64,000 nucleotides of DNA from Rhodanobacter sp. (GCA_030148505.1 JASBTI010000012.1:176371-240370), one strand, 5' to 3'; positions 17,024 through 27,058 are shown, numbered from the stretch's first letter. Made by a program: numbers and translations. Notes: a model not told the origin generated them from the sequence alone.

Positions 17024-18445
17024 ATGAGCTCAGAGCACGCGACAGACGGGTTGGGTCAGCACGCCACCCTGCGGGTGGTATTGATATCGGCGGTTGCGGC
17101 ACTGGGAGGGTTCCTGTTCGGGTTCGATACCGCAGTGATCAACGGCGCCGTCGATGCGATCCGCGGGGGGTTCACGCTGGATGCCGGGCAGACCGGGTTT
17201 GCGGTCTCCTGTGCCCTGCTCGGCTCGGCACTGGGCGCATGGTACGCAGGCATGTTGGCTAACCGCTGGGGACGAGTGCGCACCATGCAGGTGGCGGCAG
17301 TCCTGCTGGTGGTTGCCGCGCTAGGCTCGGGACTGGCGTTTCACGTATGGGACCTGATCGTCTGGCGACTGGTCGGCGGTGTCGGCGTTGGCGTGGCATC
17401 GGTGATCGCGCCGACTTACATCGCCGAAGTCGCGCCAGCGAGGATTCGCGGTCGCCTCGGCTCGATGCAACAACTGGCGATCGTATTGGGCATCTTCGCT
17501 GCCCTGCTCAGCGATGCGTGGTTGGCCGGTATCGCGGGTGGCCCTTCACATACCTTATGGCTGGGGCTTGCCGCCTGGCGGTGGATGTTCCTGGTTGCAG
17601 TGACCCCCGCGCTGATCTACGGTCTTTTGGTGCTGATGGTGCCGGAGTCACCGCGCCATCTGGTGGCCAAGGGCCGGCTGGCGGAAGCCCGAGTCGTGCT
17701 GCAGGAGGTGCTGAACATGCACAATGATGCTGCGCTGGATCGCAAGATGCACGACATCGAAGACAGCTTGCGTTCCGAGCACCGTCCACGCCTGCGCGAC
17801 CTTCGCGGTGGTGCTGCCGGCCTGCTGCCGGTGGTCTGGGTGGGCATCCTGTTGTCGGTATTCCAGCAGTTCGTCGGCATCAATGTGATTTTCTATTACT
17901 CGACGACGCTTTGGCATTCGGTCGGGTTCAGCGACGCCGATTCGTTCAAAATCACCGTGGCGACCTCGATCGTCAATGTGCTGGTGACTCTGGTGGCCAT
18001 TTCGCTGGTCGACAAGATCGGGCGCAAGCCGCTGCTGGTGGTAGGTTCGGGCGGTATGGCTCTCACCCTGGCAACGATGGCCTGGTGCTTTTCCCAGGCG
18101 GTCGGTAGCGGTGCAGCAATCAGCTTGCCCGGTTCCGTCGGTGTCGTGGCTCTGGTCGCAGCCAACGCGTATGTGGTGTTCTTCGGTGTCAGTTGGGGGC
18201 CGGTCGTGTGGGTGCTGCTAGGCGAAATGTTCCCCAATCGGATCCGCGCCACCGCGTTGGCGGTAGCGGCTGCCGCGCAGTGGCTGGCCAATTTCGCGAT
18301 CACCAGCACGTTTCCCAAGCTGGCCGAAATCGGACTGACTTTTGCCTACGGTTTGTATGCGGCTTTTGCGTTGTTGTCGCTGATCTTCGTGCTTTACAGT
18401 GTGCGCGAAACCAAGGGTGTGGAACTGGAAGACATGCATGCGTGA
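17024..18445 (+). CDS. Sugar porter family MFS transporter
   Basis: A 473-residue, 12-helix major facilitator of the sugar porter family. Signatures: GFLFGFDTAVINGAVDAI in helix 1, NRWGRVRTMQ in loop 2-3, APARIRGRLGSMQQLAIVLG, PESPRHLVAKGRLAEA at the end of the first half, QQFVGINVIFYYSTTLW (sugar-binding helix 7), VDKIGRKPLLVVG and the C-terminal RETKGVELEDM. These fit a proton-linked monosaccharide symporter (XylE/GalP type). The ATG at 17024 follows a good GGGGGA site; the longer frame from 16856 lacks one. A LacI-type regulator follows on the same strand, likely controlling it. Confidence 0.9.
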   Translation: MSSEHATDGLGQHATLRVVLISAVAALGGFLFGFDTAVINGAVDAIRGGFTLDAGQTGFAVSCALLGSALGAWYAGMLANRWGRVRTMQVAAVLLVVAALGSGLAFHVWDLIVWRLVGGVGVGVASVIAPTYIAEVAPARIRGRLGSMQQLAIVLGIFAALLSDAWLAGIAGGPSHTLWLGLAAWRWMFLVAVTPALIYGLLVLMVPESPRHLVAKGRLAEARVVLQEVLNMHNDAALDRKMHDIEDSLRSEHRPRLRDLRGGAAGLLPVVWVGILLSVFQQFVGINVIFYYSTTLWHSVGFSDADSFKITVATSIVNVLVTLVAISLVDKIGRKPLLVVGSGGMALTLATMAWCFSQAVGSGAAISLPGSVGVVALVAANAYVVFFGVSWGPVVWVLLGEMFPNRIRATALAVAAAAQWLANFAITSTFPKLAEIGLTFAYGLYAAFALLSLIFVLYSVRETKGVELEDMHA

Positions 18446-18597
18446 AGCTGTGAGCGGGCTCCTCTGAGGGAAAGCAGAGGGCTCGACTTCACCGCACGAA
18501 GGCAAAATTCTGCCAAAGCGGTTAGCATTCGGAGCTGGTGGCGGTGCTCTGGCGACAATCGGAGACGTGCTGCCTGACCACAGGGCTCCGAATCGGC

Positions 18598-19638
18598 GTG
18601 CGGATCAAAGGAAAAGCGACATCGTTCGACATTGCCTATCTGGCTGGGGTCTCTCAGTCGACGGTATCGCGTGCCTTGCGGGGCAGCCCCCTGGTGAACG
18701 AGGAAACCCGCCGCCGGGTGCAGGCGGCGGTGGACCAACTCAATTACAAGGTCGACAAGAACGCGTCCAACCTGCGACGCATGCATTCCGGCACGCTGGC
18801 CTTGCTGCTGTTCGAAGATCCCACGGCCGACGATTCGCATATCAATCCGTTTTTCCTCTCGATGCTCGGCTCGATTACGCGGGCATGCTCGAAGCAGGGT
18901 TACGACTTGCTGATCTCGTTCCAGCAGCTGTCGCACGATTGGCACGCGGACTTTGCTGATAGCCACAAGGCCGACGGCATCATTCTTCTGGGTTACGGCG
19001 ACTATCTGGCCTATTGCGACAAGCTTGAGAAGCTGGTTGCCCAGGGCACACGCTTCGTACGCTGGGGTGCGGTGTTGCCCGAGCAGCCGGGTATCTCGAT
19101 TGGCTGCGACAATTTTCGCGGCGGTGAGGCCATAGCCTGTCACCTGCTCGAACAAGGCCGCAAGCGGATTGCCTTTCTCGGCGACGCCTCCAGTCACTAT
19201 CCGGAGTTCTTCGAACGCTATCGCGGCTACGCCGATGCGTTGCGGCAATCGAAGTTGCACGCCGACCCGGCGTTGCAGGTCAATGCCGAAAGCACCGAAC
19301 GATCCGGCTACGAGGCAATGGCCTCGCTGATTGCACGAGCACCGGGTTTCGATGCGGTATTTGCCGCCAGTGACCTGATTGCGATCGGCGCAATGCGCGC
19401 CTTGTGCGACCACGGCTTGCGGGTGCCGCAGGACGTGGCGCTGGCTGGCTTCGACGACATCAGTACGGCACGCTTCGTCAATCCTCCGCTTACCACGGTC
19501 TTGCAGGACACCAGTCGAGCTGGCGAAGTGCTGGTTGAAAGCCTGCTGAAACTGGTTCGCAACGAACCGGTGGAGAGTGAAATCCTGCCGGTAAAACTGG
19601 TGGTGCGAGGGTCCAGCCAGGGACGGGTTGAAGCTTGA
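18598..19638 (+). CDS. LacI family transcriptional regulator
   Basis: A 346-residue repressor. The N-terminal helix-turn-helix reads TSFDIAYLAGVSQSTVSRAL with the hinge helix following (about residues 45-60), then a periplasmic-binding-protein-like effector domain (FEDPTADDSHINPFFLSMLG... GFDAVFAASDLIAIGAMRAL... VPQDVALAGFDDI). The GTG at 18598 gives a start MRIKGKATSFDI that fits relatives; an upstream GTG at 18538 would add a non-homologous tail. It lies 152 bases after the sugar porter, so it most likely senses the transported sugar or a derivative. The operator was not identified. Confidence 0.85.
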   Translation: MRIKGKATSFDIAYLAGVSQSTVSRALRGSPLVNEETRRRVQAAVDQLNYKVDKNASNLRRMHSGTLALLLFEDPTADDSHINPFFLSMLGSITRACSKQGYDLLISFQQLSHDWHADFADSHKADGIILLGYGDYLAYCDKLEKLVAQGTRFVRWGAVLPEQPGISIGCDNFRGGEAIACHLLEQGRKRIAFLGDASSHYPEFFERYRGYADALRQSKLHADPALQVNAESTERSGYEAMASLIARAPGFDAVFAASDLIAIGAMRALCDHGLRVPQDVALAGFDDISTARFVNPPLTTVLQDTSRAGEVLVESLLKLVRNEPVESEILPVKLVVRGSSQGRVEA

Positions 19639-19692
19639 GGGCGGGGGGAGCGCGAGCGGTTCGAGCGGCGCGGCCGCCGATCCGGGAGCGGA

Positions 19693-22176
19693 TCAACCTT
19701 CTCGCAGCAACCGCATCGGCGAGGTGCGTGTTACCTGGCGCGTACCAGCCAATCCCAGCAGCATGATTGTCACGGCGCAAATGAATGTGGCGAGCAGCAG
19801 CGGCTCCAACGGTGGCACGAACCCGTTGAGGTGAAATACCGCACGGCCCAACCATACCCCAGCCGCCGCCGCGCCGAGTGCGGCGGTGAGACCGGCCACT
19901 AGGCCGAGAAAGGCGAATTCGCAAGCCGCCGCCGCACGCAATTGGGCCCGGCGAGCGCCCAGTGTACGCAGCAAGGCCGCTTCGTGGCGTCGCTCCGCCG
20001 CGCTGCTGGCCAGCGCGGCGGCGAGCACCAAGGCACCGGCCAGCAGACTGAAGCCCAGGATCCAACGCACCGCACTGCCGACCCGGTCGACGATTTCGCG
20101 GACCCGGTCGAGCAGCGCATCGACATCGATCAGGCTCAGGTTGGTGTAATCGCGCGACAGCGAGGCCAATGCCTGGGCATGGCCACGCGGGAGATAGAAA
20201 CTCGCCAACCAGGTATGTGGCAGATCGGCGGCGTGGGCGGGATCCAACAGCAAAAAGAAGTTCACCCGAAATGAACTCCAGTCGACCTTGCGGATGCTGC
20301 TGATACGGGCATCGATACTCCTTTCCCCCACGCGGAAGCGCAGTCTGTCGCCGAGCTTGAGATCGAAGCGGTCGCGCCAGACGGTATCGATCGAGACTTC
20401 GGCATGGTCGGGGTGGGCCCCAGCCCAGCTACCGGCGATCACCTGGTTGGCCGCTGGCAGGGTGGCGGACCAGGACAGCCGCAGTTGCCGGTCGGCCGAG
20501 TCTTTCGTGCGTGGGTTGCTGAAGTGAATGCGATCGATGGGCTGATCATTGATCGCGGTGAGCTTGCCTACGGCCAGTGGCAACATATTGAGATGTTCGC
20601 CGCCGATACCGCCCACAGCCTGGCCAAAACCCGCACGTTGACCCTCCTGCAGGTTGATCGCAAACCAGTTCGGGGTATCCGCCGGCAGTTCCTGGCGCCA
20701 GCCCTGCAGCAAGGCCGGCGCGACCACGGCCAGCAGCAACAGCGCGCAAAGACCGAGACTGAGGGCGGTGGCCTGGATCACGCTGAGGCTGCGGCGTCGT
20801 GCCAGTGCTGCGAGACCAAGGCGCAGCGCCGGATGCGCGCCGGGTGCCATGCGACGGGCTAGCCACAGCAGGCTGCCCGCCAACAGCGCCGCCAGCAAGG
20901 CGACCCCGGCCAGGCTGGCAGCAAGCATGCCGGCAAGCCGCAGCGAGTTGCTCTGACCCCAGATCAGCCCCAGCGCCACCAGCACCGGAAACAGGTACAG
21001 TGCGTCGAAACGCCGTATCCGGCGCGCCACGCTTTGACGGAACACCGCCACCGGCGGCACATCCAGCAGCCGGACCAGCGGGGGAAGCGCGAAACCGGCC
21101 AGCACCGCGAGACCCGTCGCGGCGGCGGCCAATGAGGGCACCAGGGGCAGCCCCGTGGGCAGGTCGCCAAACAGCGGGCCGGCAAACAACCAGGCGAGCT
21201 GGGCCAGCCCCAGCGCCACCAGCACGCCCACCGCCACGGCTGGCAGGGCGAGCGCGCCCAGGGTGCCGAGCAATAATCCGGCCACGCGTTTGCGCGAGCT
21301 GCCCAGTGCGCGTAGCAAGGCGACTTCGAGACGCTTGCGGCGGGCGTAGCGTTGCGCGGCCAGCGCAATAGCCACGCCGGCAAGCAGGGCCGACAGCAGG
21401 GCCGTTAGGCGCAGGAAGGCGCCAGCGCGATCGAATGCACTGCGCATGCGCTGGCGGGTCTGCTCGGGTGTAACCAGTTCGGCGCCCTGTGGCAGGGTGA
21501 TTTGGCGAACCCATTGACGCCAGTTCTGCACCGCGCCGGGCGGGCCTGCCAGCAGCAGGCGATGGCGGGCACGGCTGCCTACGCCGAGCAAACCGGCTCG
21601 AGTGGCATCGGCCAGACTCATGAGCGCGCGAGGTGCGAGTGCGAGCAGTTCGCCGCCGTCGGGTTGGCGTCGCAGTTCGGCACCGATGGTCAGTTCGCGA
21701 CCGCCCAGTTGCAGTCGCTGTCCCACCTTGAGCTGCAGCGCTACCAGTGCCCGGTGATCCAGATAAACCTCGCCGGGTGTGGGCGCGCGGCCGCGATAGA
21801 TCCGGCCCGCGGCATCGCCCAATTCCAGCGCGCCGCGCAACGGGTATTGCGAGTCGACCGCCTCTACATCCAGCAACTGGGATTTCTGCTGGGCGAACGC
21901 CACGCTGGGAAAGCTGGCTGTGCGGGTGATCGCCAGTCCGCGCTGGCGCGCGGCAGTGGCGAAGGTGGCCGGCACCGCCTGCGGCGCGGCAATACCGATG
22001 TCACCGCCGATCAACTCGGCCGCGCTCGCCAGCATGCCGCGCTCGATCCGCGCAGCGAGCGTCGCCACTACGCCCAACGAGGCCACGGCGAGCACCAGCG
22101 AGGCCGCCAGGGTGCGCAGTTCTGGCAGATGCCATTCACGGCGCAATGTGCGCAAGGCGAGCATCAGCAGCTTCAT
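19693..22176 (-). CDS. ybbP: ABC transporter permease, YbbP-like (FtsX domains)
   Basis: An 827-residue inner-membrane protein. After an N-terminal helix (LAASLVLAVASLGVVATLAA) comes a long periplasmic region, then helices, a second set of FtsX-type segments and C-terminal helices ending LATFICAVTIMLLGLAGTRQ. This duplicated FtsX architecture and length match E. coli YbbP, the permease partner of YbbA. The start codon at 22176 overlaps the ybbA stop by 4 bases. YbbAP/TesA-type systems are thought to handle lipids or hydrophobic compounds at the membrane; the substrate is unproven. Confidence 0.85.
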   Translation of the reverse strand: MKLLMLALRTLRREWHLPELRTLAASLVLAVASLGVVATLAARIERGMLASAAELIGGDIGIAAPQAVPATFATAARQRGLAITRTASFPSVAFAQQKSQLLDVEAVDSQYPLRGALELGDAAGRIYRGRAPTPGEVYLDHRALVALQLKVGQRLQLGGRELTIGAELRRQPDGGELLALAPRALMSLADATRAGLLGVGSRARHRLLLAGPPGAVQNWRQWVRQITLPQGAELVTPEQTRQRMRSAFDRAGAFLRLTALLSALLAGVAIALAAQRYARRKRLEVALLRALGSSRKRVAGLLLGTLGALALPAVAVGVLVALGLAQLAWLFAGPLFGDLPTGLPLVPSLAAAATGLAVLAGFALPPLVRLLDVPPVAVFRQSVARRIRRFDALYLFPVLVALGLIWGQSNSLRLAGMLAASLAGVALLAALLAGSLLWLARRMAPGAHPALRLGLAALARRRSLSVIQATALSLGLCALLLLAVVAPALLQGWRQELPADTPNWFAINLQEGQRAGFGQAVGGIGGEHLNMLPLAVGKLTAINDQPIDRIHFSNPRTKDSADRQLRLSWSATLPAANQVIAGSWAGAHPDHAEVSIDTVWRDRFDLKLGDRLRFRVGERSIDARISSIRKVDWSSFRVNFFLLLDPAHAADLPHTWLASFYLPRGHAQALASLSRDYTNLSLIDVDALLDRVREIVDRVGSAVRWILGFSLLAGALVLAAALASSAAERRHEAALLRTLGARRAQLRAAAACEFAFLGLVAGLTAALGAAAAGVWLGRAVFHLNGFVPPLEPLLLATFICAVTIMLLGLAGTRQVTRTSPMRLLREG

Positions 22177-22874
22177 GCGGAGGGGTCGTTGCCGGACGTC
22201 AGCAGATGACCCTCCTCCAGCTCGATGCCACGGTCACAGCGCGCAGCGAGTGCGGTGTCATGAGTCACCAACACCAGGGTGGTCTGGTGATCATGGTTGA
22301 GCGCAAACAACAGATCGCAGATGTGATGGCCGGTGCGCTGGTCGAGATTGCCGGTCGGTTCATCGGCAAACAGCACCTGTGGGCGGTGCACGAAGGCGCG
22401 GGCGATAGCGACGCGTTGCTGTTCGCCGCCGGAAAGCTGTGCCGGGTAGTGCTTGCGGCGCGCGTCCAGCCCCACGGCCTGCAGCGCTACACGTGCCCGT
22501 TGACGCGCGTCTGGGCTGCCTTCCAGCTCCAGTGGCAACATCACATTTTCCTCGGCGGTGAGTGCCGGCAACAGGTGAAAGGACTGGAACACAAAGCCCA
22601 CCAGATTGCGGCGCAGATCAGCACGGGCCTCCTCGTCCAATTGCTCCAGTGCATGGTCCTGCAGTCGGATACTGCCACTGTCGGGGGTGTCCAGACCGGC
22701 CAGCAGTCCGAGCAAGGTGGTCTTGCCGGAACCGGAAGCTCCGACGATGGCAAAGCTCTCCCCGGATTGGATCTGCAGGTTGATCTTGCACAGAATATCC
22801 AGCCTGCCCTCGGGGCCGCTGACCGACTTGCTAACATCGCAGGCCTGAAGAAGCGGACGGGAAGAGTCATTCAT
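22173..22874 (-). CDS. ybbA: ABC transporter ATP-binding protein YbbA
   Basis: A 233-residue MacB/LolD-type ATPase: Walker [11 protein letters not shown] (about residues 44-53), Q-loop [18 protein letters not shown], signature [15 protein letters not shown], Walker [13 protein letters not shown] and switch His in VTHD. The longer frame to 23291 is rejected: the extra residues are antisense to tesA and non-homologous. Its ATG (22874-22872, minus strand) shares the palindrome CATG with the tesA ATG (22873-22875, plus strand). With ybbP it forms a permease complex, and the divergent tesA neighbour is the same arrangement as in E. coli. Confidence 0.92.
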   Translation of the reverse strand: MNDSSRPLLQACDVSKSVSGPEGRLDILCKINLQIQSGESFAIVGASGSGKTTLLGLLAGLDTPDSGSIRLQDHALEQLDEEARADLRRNLVGFVFQSFHLLPALTAEENVMLPLELEGSPDARQRARVALQAVGLDARRKHYPAQLSGGEQQRVAIARAFVHRPQVLFADEPTGNLDQRTGHHICDLLFALNHDHQTTLVLVTHDTALAARCDRGIELEEGHLLTSGNDPSA

Positions 22875-23571
22875 GCGTCGATGCCTTGGTTGGTTGGTGG
22901 CCTGCGGATTGATCTGTTTCAGTGGCGTCGGCGCAGCGCAGGTGGCGCCGAAAACCGTACTGGTACTCGGCGACTCGCTGTCAGCTGCCCACAACATACC
23001 GGTTACGTCCGGCTGGGTGCACCTGCTCGACCTGCGTCTGGGCAAGATGGTGCCGAGATGGCGCGCGATCAATGCCAGCGTCAGCGGTGAGACCTCACTG
23101 AGCGGCCGCAATCGCCTGCCGGCCTTGCTGAAAACATATCGCCCCGCCGTCGTGGTGATCGAATTGGGCGCTAATGACGGGTTGCAAGGCTTGTCGCTGC
23201 CGGTGCTGCGCAGCAATTTGACGGCGATGATTGGCATGGTCAGGAAGGCGCGCGCACGCGTGCTGCTGCTCGGTATCGAATTGCCGGTCAACTATGGGCC
23301 ACGCTACCGTGATGGATTGCGGGCAGTCTATGCCGATCTGGCGCGCCAGAAACATGTTGCGCTGGTGCCCTTCTTGCTTGAGGACGTGGCGCTGGATCCG
23401 GCGATGATGCAGAGCGACGGCTTGCATCCGGTAGCCGCTGCCGAGCCGGCCCTGCTGGAGACGGTATGGCCAAAATTGAGGCCGCTGCTTCACTCGAGTC
23501 GGATCTCAATCCGAACGAGCTCTGAACCGCCGCCGGCAAATTCACATCACTCTCACGGGGCAGACGATTAG
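22873..23571 (+). CDS. tesA: Arylesterase / acyl-CoA thioesterase I, TesA type
   Basis: A 232-residue SGNH hydrolase with a signal peptide ([20 protein letters not shown]), so periplasmic. Catalytic blocks: VLVLGDSLSAAHNI (nucleophile Ser35), NASVSGETS (oxyanion Gly), ELGANDGLQG (Asn near residue 99) and SDGLHPVAAAEP (Asp and His near 180-183). TesA-type enzymes cleave thioesters, aryl esters and lysophospholipids. Its C-terminal 25 residues are low in homology and Ser/Pro-rich. Divergent from ybbA with overlapping start codons. Confidence 0.9.
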   Translation: MRRCLGWLVACGLICFSGVGAAQVAPKTVLVLGDSLSAAHNIPVTSGWVHLLDLRLGKMVPRWRAINASVSGETSLSGRNRLPALLKTYRPAVVVIELGANDGLQGLSLPVLRSNLTAMIGMVRKARARVLLLGIELPVNYGPRYRDGLRAVYADLARQKHVALVPFLLEDVALDPAMMQSDGLHPVAAAEPALLETVWPKLRPLLHSSRISIRTSSEPPPANSHHSHGADD

Positions 23572-23607
23572 ATCTTCACATTCGTGAAACCACGTGGAGA
23601 AGACGAT

Positions 23608-24339
23608 ATGACCGTACATGACGAGCAATCGGGACTGATTTTGCTGGTCGAGGACAATCGCCAAATCGCTGAAATGGTTGGTGAGTTTCTCGAACGGCGC
23701 GGTTACTCGGTGGATTTTGCGGCGGATGGCGTCAGCGGACTGCATCTGGCGGTATCCAATAGCTACGACGTGATTGTGCTGGATCTGATGCTGCCGGGGC
23801 TCGATGGATTGGAGGTATGCCGCAAGTTGCGCAAGGAGGCGAAAAAGTCCACGCCGGTGCTGATGTTGACCGCCCGCGATACCCTGGAGGACAAGCTGGA
23901 GGGGCTTGAAGCCGGTGCAGACGATTACCTGGTGAAGCCGTTTGAGGTCCGTGAACTGGAGGCGCGCCTGCGCGCGCTGATCCGTCGCGATCGTCGCCAA
24001 GTTTCGACCGAGGTACTCACGGTGGGCGATATGACTCTGGATACGGCGACCTTGCGGTTGACCCGGGGTGGGGATGAGCTGACGGTATCCCCGATCGGAC
24101 TCAAACTTCTGGCCATCTTGATGCGCGAGTCGCCACGGGTCGTCAGTCGGCGGGATATAGAGCGCGAGATATGGGGCGATACGCTACCGGACTCAGATAC
24201 CTTGCGCTCGCATCTGTACAACTTGCGTCGCGTTATCGACAAACCTTTCGCACGCCCTTTGCTACACACCATCCATTCGGCAGGTTATCGTTTGGCCGAT
24301 CTTGAATCGGAGGTGGCGGTGCCCGCCCATACCGCGTGA
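23608..24339 (+). CDS. OmpR/PhoB family response regulator
   Basis: A 243-residue regulator. Receiver domain: LVEDN (acidic pocket), VLDLMLPGLDGLEV with phospho-acceptor Asp59, LMLTAR and the LVKPF Lys. Winged-helix output domain at about residues 135-230 (LTVSPIGLKLLAILMRESPRVVSRRDIEREIW... SHLYNLRRVIDKPF). The ATG at 23608 follows GGAG; the longer GTG frame from 23584 is less likely. The partner histidine kinase starts 20 bases downstream, so they form one operon. Confidence 0.9.
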   Translation: MTVHDEQSGLILLVEDNRQIAEMVGEFLERRGYSVDFAADGVSGLHLAVSNSYDVIVLDLMLPGLDGLEVCRKLRKEAKKSTPVLMLTARDTLEDKLEGLEAGADDYLVKPFEVRELEARLRALIRRDRRQVSTEVLTVGDMTLDTATLRLTRGGDELTVSPIGLKLLAILMRESPRVVSRRDIEREIWGDTLPDSDTLRSHLYNLRRVIDKPFARPLLHTIHSAGYRLADLESEVAVPAHTA

Positions 24340-24358
24340 GCGCAACTTGGCAAAGGTA

Positions 24359-25375
24359 ATGGACAGCAAGGTCAAGGCAGCAGTCACTGTCCGTGTGGGA
24401 GCTTTCAGGCGGCGTGTTGCCTGGGTATTCGCGTTGCAGTTTCTGGTGCTGGCCGCTGTCTGCACCATGGGCCGGTTCCATGTCATGCCCCTGATACCCG
24501 TGGTGGCGCTTATCGCCGTGACCAACATGCTTGCCTGGAGTGCCATTCGCCGGGAATGGAAGCCCGTGCGTGCGATGGCCAGGATGGTCAACCCGCTAGC
24601 CGGGCAGCGACTCGACCCAGCCTCCTTGCAGCTTGATGATTCCGAGGGCCAAACCGACGCGGATCTGGCGACTTTAATGCAGGGATTACGTGGATACGCA
24701 AGGCGCATCGTTGGCTATGACCAACGTGAGCGGAACTTTACCCGAGACGCCAGCCATGAGTTACGCAGTCCGCTCACGGTTATCAAGATGTCGATCGAGA
24801 TGCTGTCGGAAGAGGACGATCTGAGCGATTTCGGTCGACGGTCGATCGCCAGGATTCAGCGTGCCAGTCGCGAGATGGAAGCGTTGGTCGAGGCACTGCT
24901 GGTGCTTGCCCGCGATCAAGACAGCAGCATCGAAGAAGAGCGTTTCGTGGTGAACGACGTCCTCCGACAGGAGATCGAATTCGCCCGCGAAATGCTGACG
25001 GGGCAGCCGGTGGAATTGACGTTGGAGGAGCCAGATCGCTTTGCCTTGCTGGGTTCGCCACGGGTGTTGTCGGTATTGCTTTGGCAGTTGATCCGCAACG
25101 CCTGCCAGCAGCTTGAGCGGGGGCGGGTAGTGGTGACGGTGAGGCCTGGTGAGATTGTTGTTGCCAATCACAACGTGCCGGCCGAACGTGCGGGCATCCC
25201 GGTGGCCTCCCAGAGCCGCGTCGATCGCCATGGTTTCGAATTGGCCATAGCGCAGCGGATCAGTGAGCGGTTTTCCTGGCCATTGGAATTGCACAGTGAT
25301 CCGGCGCATAAGAACCATCTGGCTCGCATCTGCTTCCCGCATCCCTTGCCAGTCGGGGCACGTGACGAGGCGTAG
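24359..25375 (+). CDS. Sensor histidine kinase with short input region
   Basis: A 338-residue kinase. Two hydrophobic helices (about residues 19-37 and 43-61) sit next to each other, leaving almost no periplasmic sensor loop, so it may sense a membrane or internal signal. The H-box is FTRDASHELRSPLTVIKMS with His133; the N-box is LLWQLIRNACQQ (Asn near 246). The expected glycine boxes are weak: where GxGLGL should be, it reads RHGFELAIAQRISE. Reduced ATP-lid motifs occur in some kinases of this branch, but activity should not be assumed. The partner is the response regulator upstream. Confidence 0.82.
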   Translation: MDSKVKAAVTVRVGAFRRRVAWVFALQFLVLAAVCTMGRFHVMPLIPVVALIAVTNMLAWSAIRREWKPVRAMARMVNPLAGQRLDPASLQLDDSEGQTDADLATLMQGLRGYARRIVGYDQRERNFTRDASHELRSPLTVIKMSIEMLSEEDDLSDFGRRSIARIQRASREMEALVEALLVLARDQDSSIEEERFVVNDVLRQEIEFAREMLTGQPVELTLEEPDRFALLGSPRVLSVLLWQLIRNACQQLERGRVVVTVRPGEIVVANHNVPAERAGIPVASQSRVDRHGFELAIAQRISERFSWPLELHSDPAHKNHLARICFPHPLPVGARDEA

Positions 25376-25440
25376 ACGAGACGCCGATGCGAGGTTTCAC
25401 TGACCCACAGAAGGGCTTATGCCGCAGGCTGTGTTGCGGA

Positions 25441-26799
25441 TCACCGACGCAGGCCGGGATCCACCGCGAATTCGCAGCCGGTACCGGCCTGCACATCCTC
25501 CAGGCGAACGCCGTCGTGCAGCTCGATCAGCACCAGACCCTCGCCCTTGTTGACCTTGAACACACACAGGTCGGTGATGATCAGATCCACCACTTGCTTG
25601 CCGGTCAGTGGCAGATCGCAGGTGGTCTTGATTTTCGGTGAACCGTCTTTGGCAGTGTGCTCCATCAGCACCACCACGCGCTTGACGCCGCTGACCAGAT
25701 CCATTGCGCCGCCGGGGCCCTTGACCATTTTGCCGGGCACCATCCAGTTGGCGAGGTCGCCGGTACAGGACACTTCCAGTCCGCCCAGAATCGACAGGTC
25801 GATGTGCCCGCCGCGGATCATCGCGAACGAGTCGGCGCTGGAGAAGAAGCTCGAGCCGGGCAGGGTGGTGATGGTCTGCTTGCCCGCATTGATAAGGTCG
25901 GGGTCGACATGGGCGTCGTCCGGGAATGGACCGATGCCGAGTAGGCCGTTTTCCGACTGCAGGGTGACATCGATATCGGCGGGGATGTAGTTCGCCACCA
26001 GGGTCGGGATACCGATGCCGAGGTTGACGTAGAAACCATCCTGCAACTCTTTCGCCGCACGGCGGGCCATCGCGCTGCGGGTCGGGTTCTCCTTGCCGGT
26101 GTTGGCGCCGGTGACAGTACGGAACTCGATGCGCTTCTCGTATTTCTCCCCCTGGACGATGCGGTCGACATAGATGCCCGGTACATGGATGCCGTCCGGA
26201 TCGAGCTCACCGACCTCGACCAGGTGTTCCACTTCGGCCACGCAAATCTTGCCGCAGGTGGCGATCATCGGATTGAAGTTGCGCGCGGTGGCACGAAACA
26301 CCAGGTTACCGTGGGCATCGCCCTTCCAGGCCTTGACGATCGAAAGGTCGGCATGGATCGCCTCCTCCAGCACATACTCCTTGCCGTCGAAGATCTTGGT
26401 TTCCTTGCCCTCGGCCAGCGTGGTGCCAAAACCCGTGCGCGTGTAGAAACCTGGGATGCCGGCACCGCCGGCACGCAGCTTTTCGGCGAGGGTGCCTTGC
26501 GGCGTCAGATGCAGTTCCAGCTCGCCGGCCAGCACTTGTCGCTCAAACTCCTTGTTCTCGCCCACATAGGACGCATAGACACGCTTGACCTGATGGGTCT
26601 TGAGCAGCGGACCCATGCCGAAATCGTCCACACCGGCGTTGTTACCAACGATGGTCAGGTCCTTGGTCCCGTCCTCCAGCAGCGCGCCGATCAGGTTTTC
26701 GGGGATGCCGCACAGACCGAAGCCGCCCGCGGCGATCGTCATGCCATCGAACAACAAGCCGTCGAGGGCGTTCGCGGCGCTCGGATAAACCTTGTTCAT
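25441..26799 (-). CDS. 3-oxoacid CoA-transferase, subunits A and B fused
   Basis: A 452-residue protein joining the two subunits of succinyl-CoA:3-ketoacid CoA-transferase. Residues 1-235 are subunit A ([42 protein letters not shown]). After a linker near [10 protein letters not shown], residues 240-452 are subunit B ([20 protein letters not shown], the catalytic Glu in [12 protein letters not shown] near residue 283, [13 protein letters not shown]). It moves CoA between succinyl-CoA and acetoacetate in ketone-body or PHB use. Most bacteria encode the subunits separately; fusion is typical of mitochondria and some bacteria. A good AGGAAGG site precedes the ATG. Confidence 0.9.
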   Translation of the reverse strand: MNKVYPSAANALDGLLFDGMTIAAGGFGLCGIPENLIGALLEDGTKDLTIVGNNAGVDDFGMGPLLKTHQVKRVYASYVGENKEFERQVLAGELELHLTPQGTLAEKLRAGGAGIPGFYTRTGFGTTLAEGKETKIFDGKEYVLEEAIHADLSIVKAWKGDAHGNLVFRATARNFNPMIATCGKICVAEVEHLVEVGELDPDGIHVPGIYVDRIVQGEKYEKRIEFRTVTGANTGKENPTRSAMARRAAKELQDGFYVNLGIGIPTLVANYIPADIDVTLQSENGLLGIGPFPDDAHVDPDLINAGKQTITTLPGSSFFSSADSFAMIRGGHIDLSILGGLEVSCTGDLANWMVPGKMVKGPGGAMDLVSGVKRVVVLMEHTAKDGSPKIKTTCDLPLTGKQVVDLIITDLCVFKVNKGEGLVLIELHDGVRLEDVQAGTGCEFAVDPGLRR

Positions 26800-27058
26800 T
26801 GCTGTGCCTTCCTGCTGGGAGAGTCAGTGGACAAGGATACGACGGATCGCTGGTCGTCCGCTCCGTACGGAGGTCGCCGGCGGTATTGGCACCCGACAAG
26901 GCCGACGCGATGAAGCCATCCGGTACGGACGATAGCACTCTGCAGGTGTTGGCCCCTCGACACGGCTTTTGGTTTGCACCACGCTTGCAAGGTGGAGAGC
27001 CAGCTCATGCTCCAGCGTTCTCGCATTTAGCGCCGCGCAGGGCTGCATACAGCTTTAG

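Noticed and set aside
18394..19413. 339-codon open frame antisense to the LacI regulator
   Set aside because: Long antisense frames arise from GC-rich codon use; the sense strand has a clear LacI protein and the antisense product has no recognisable domain.
22875..23291. N-terminal extension of the YbbA frame
   Set aside because: The added residues are the reverse complement of tesA coding sequence and unrelated to ABC proteins; MNDSSRP at 22874 fits the family start.
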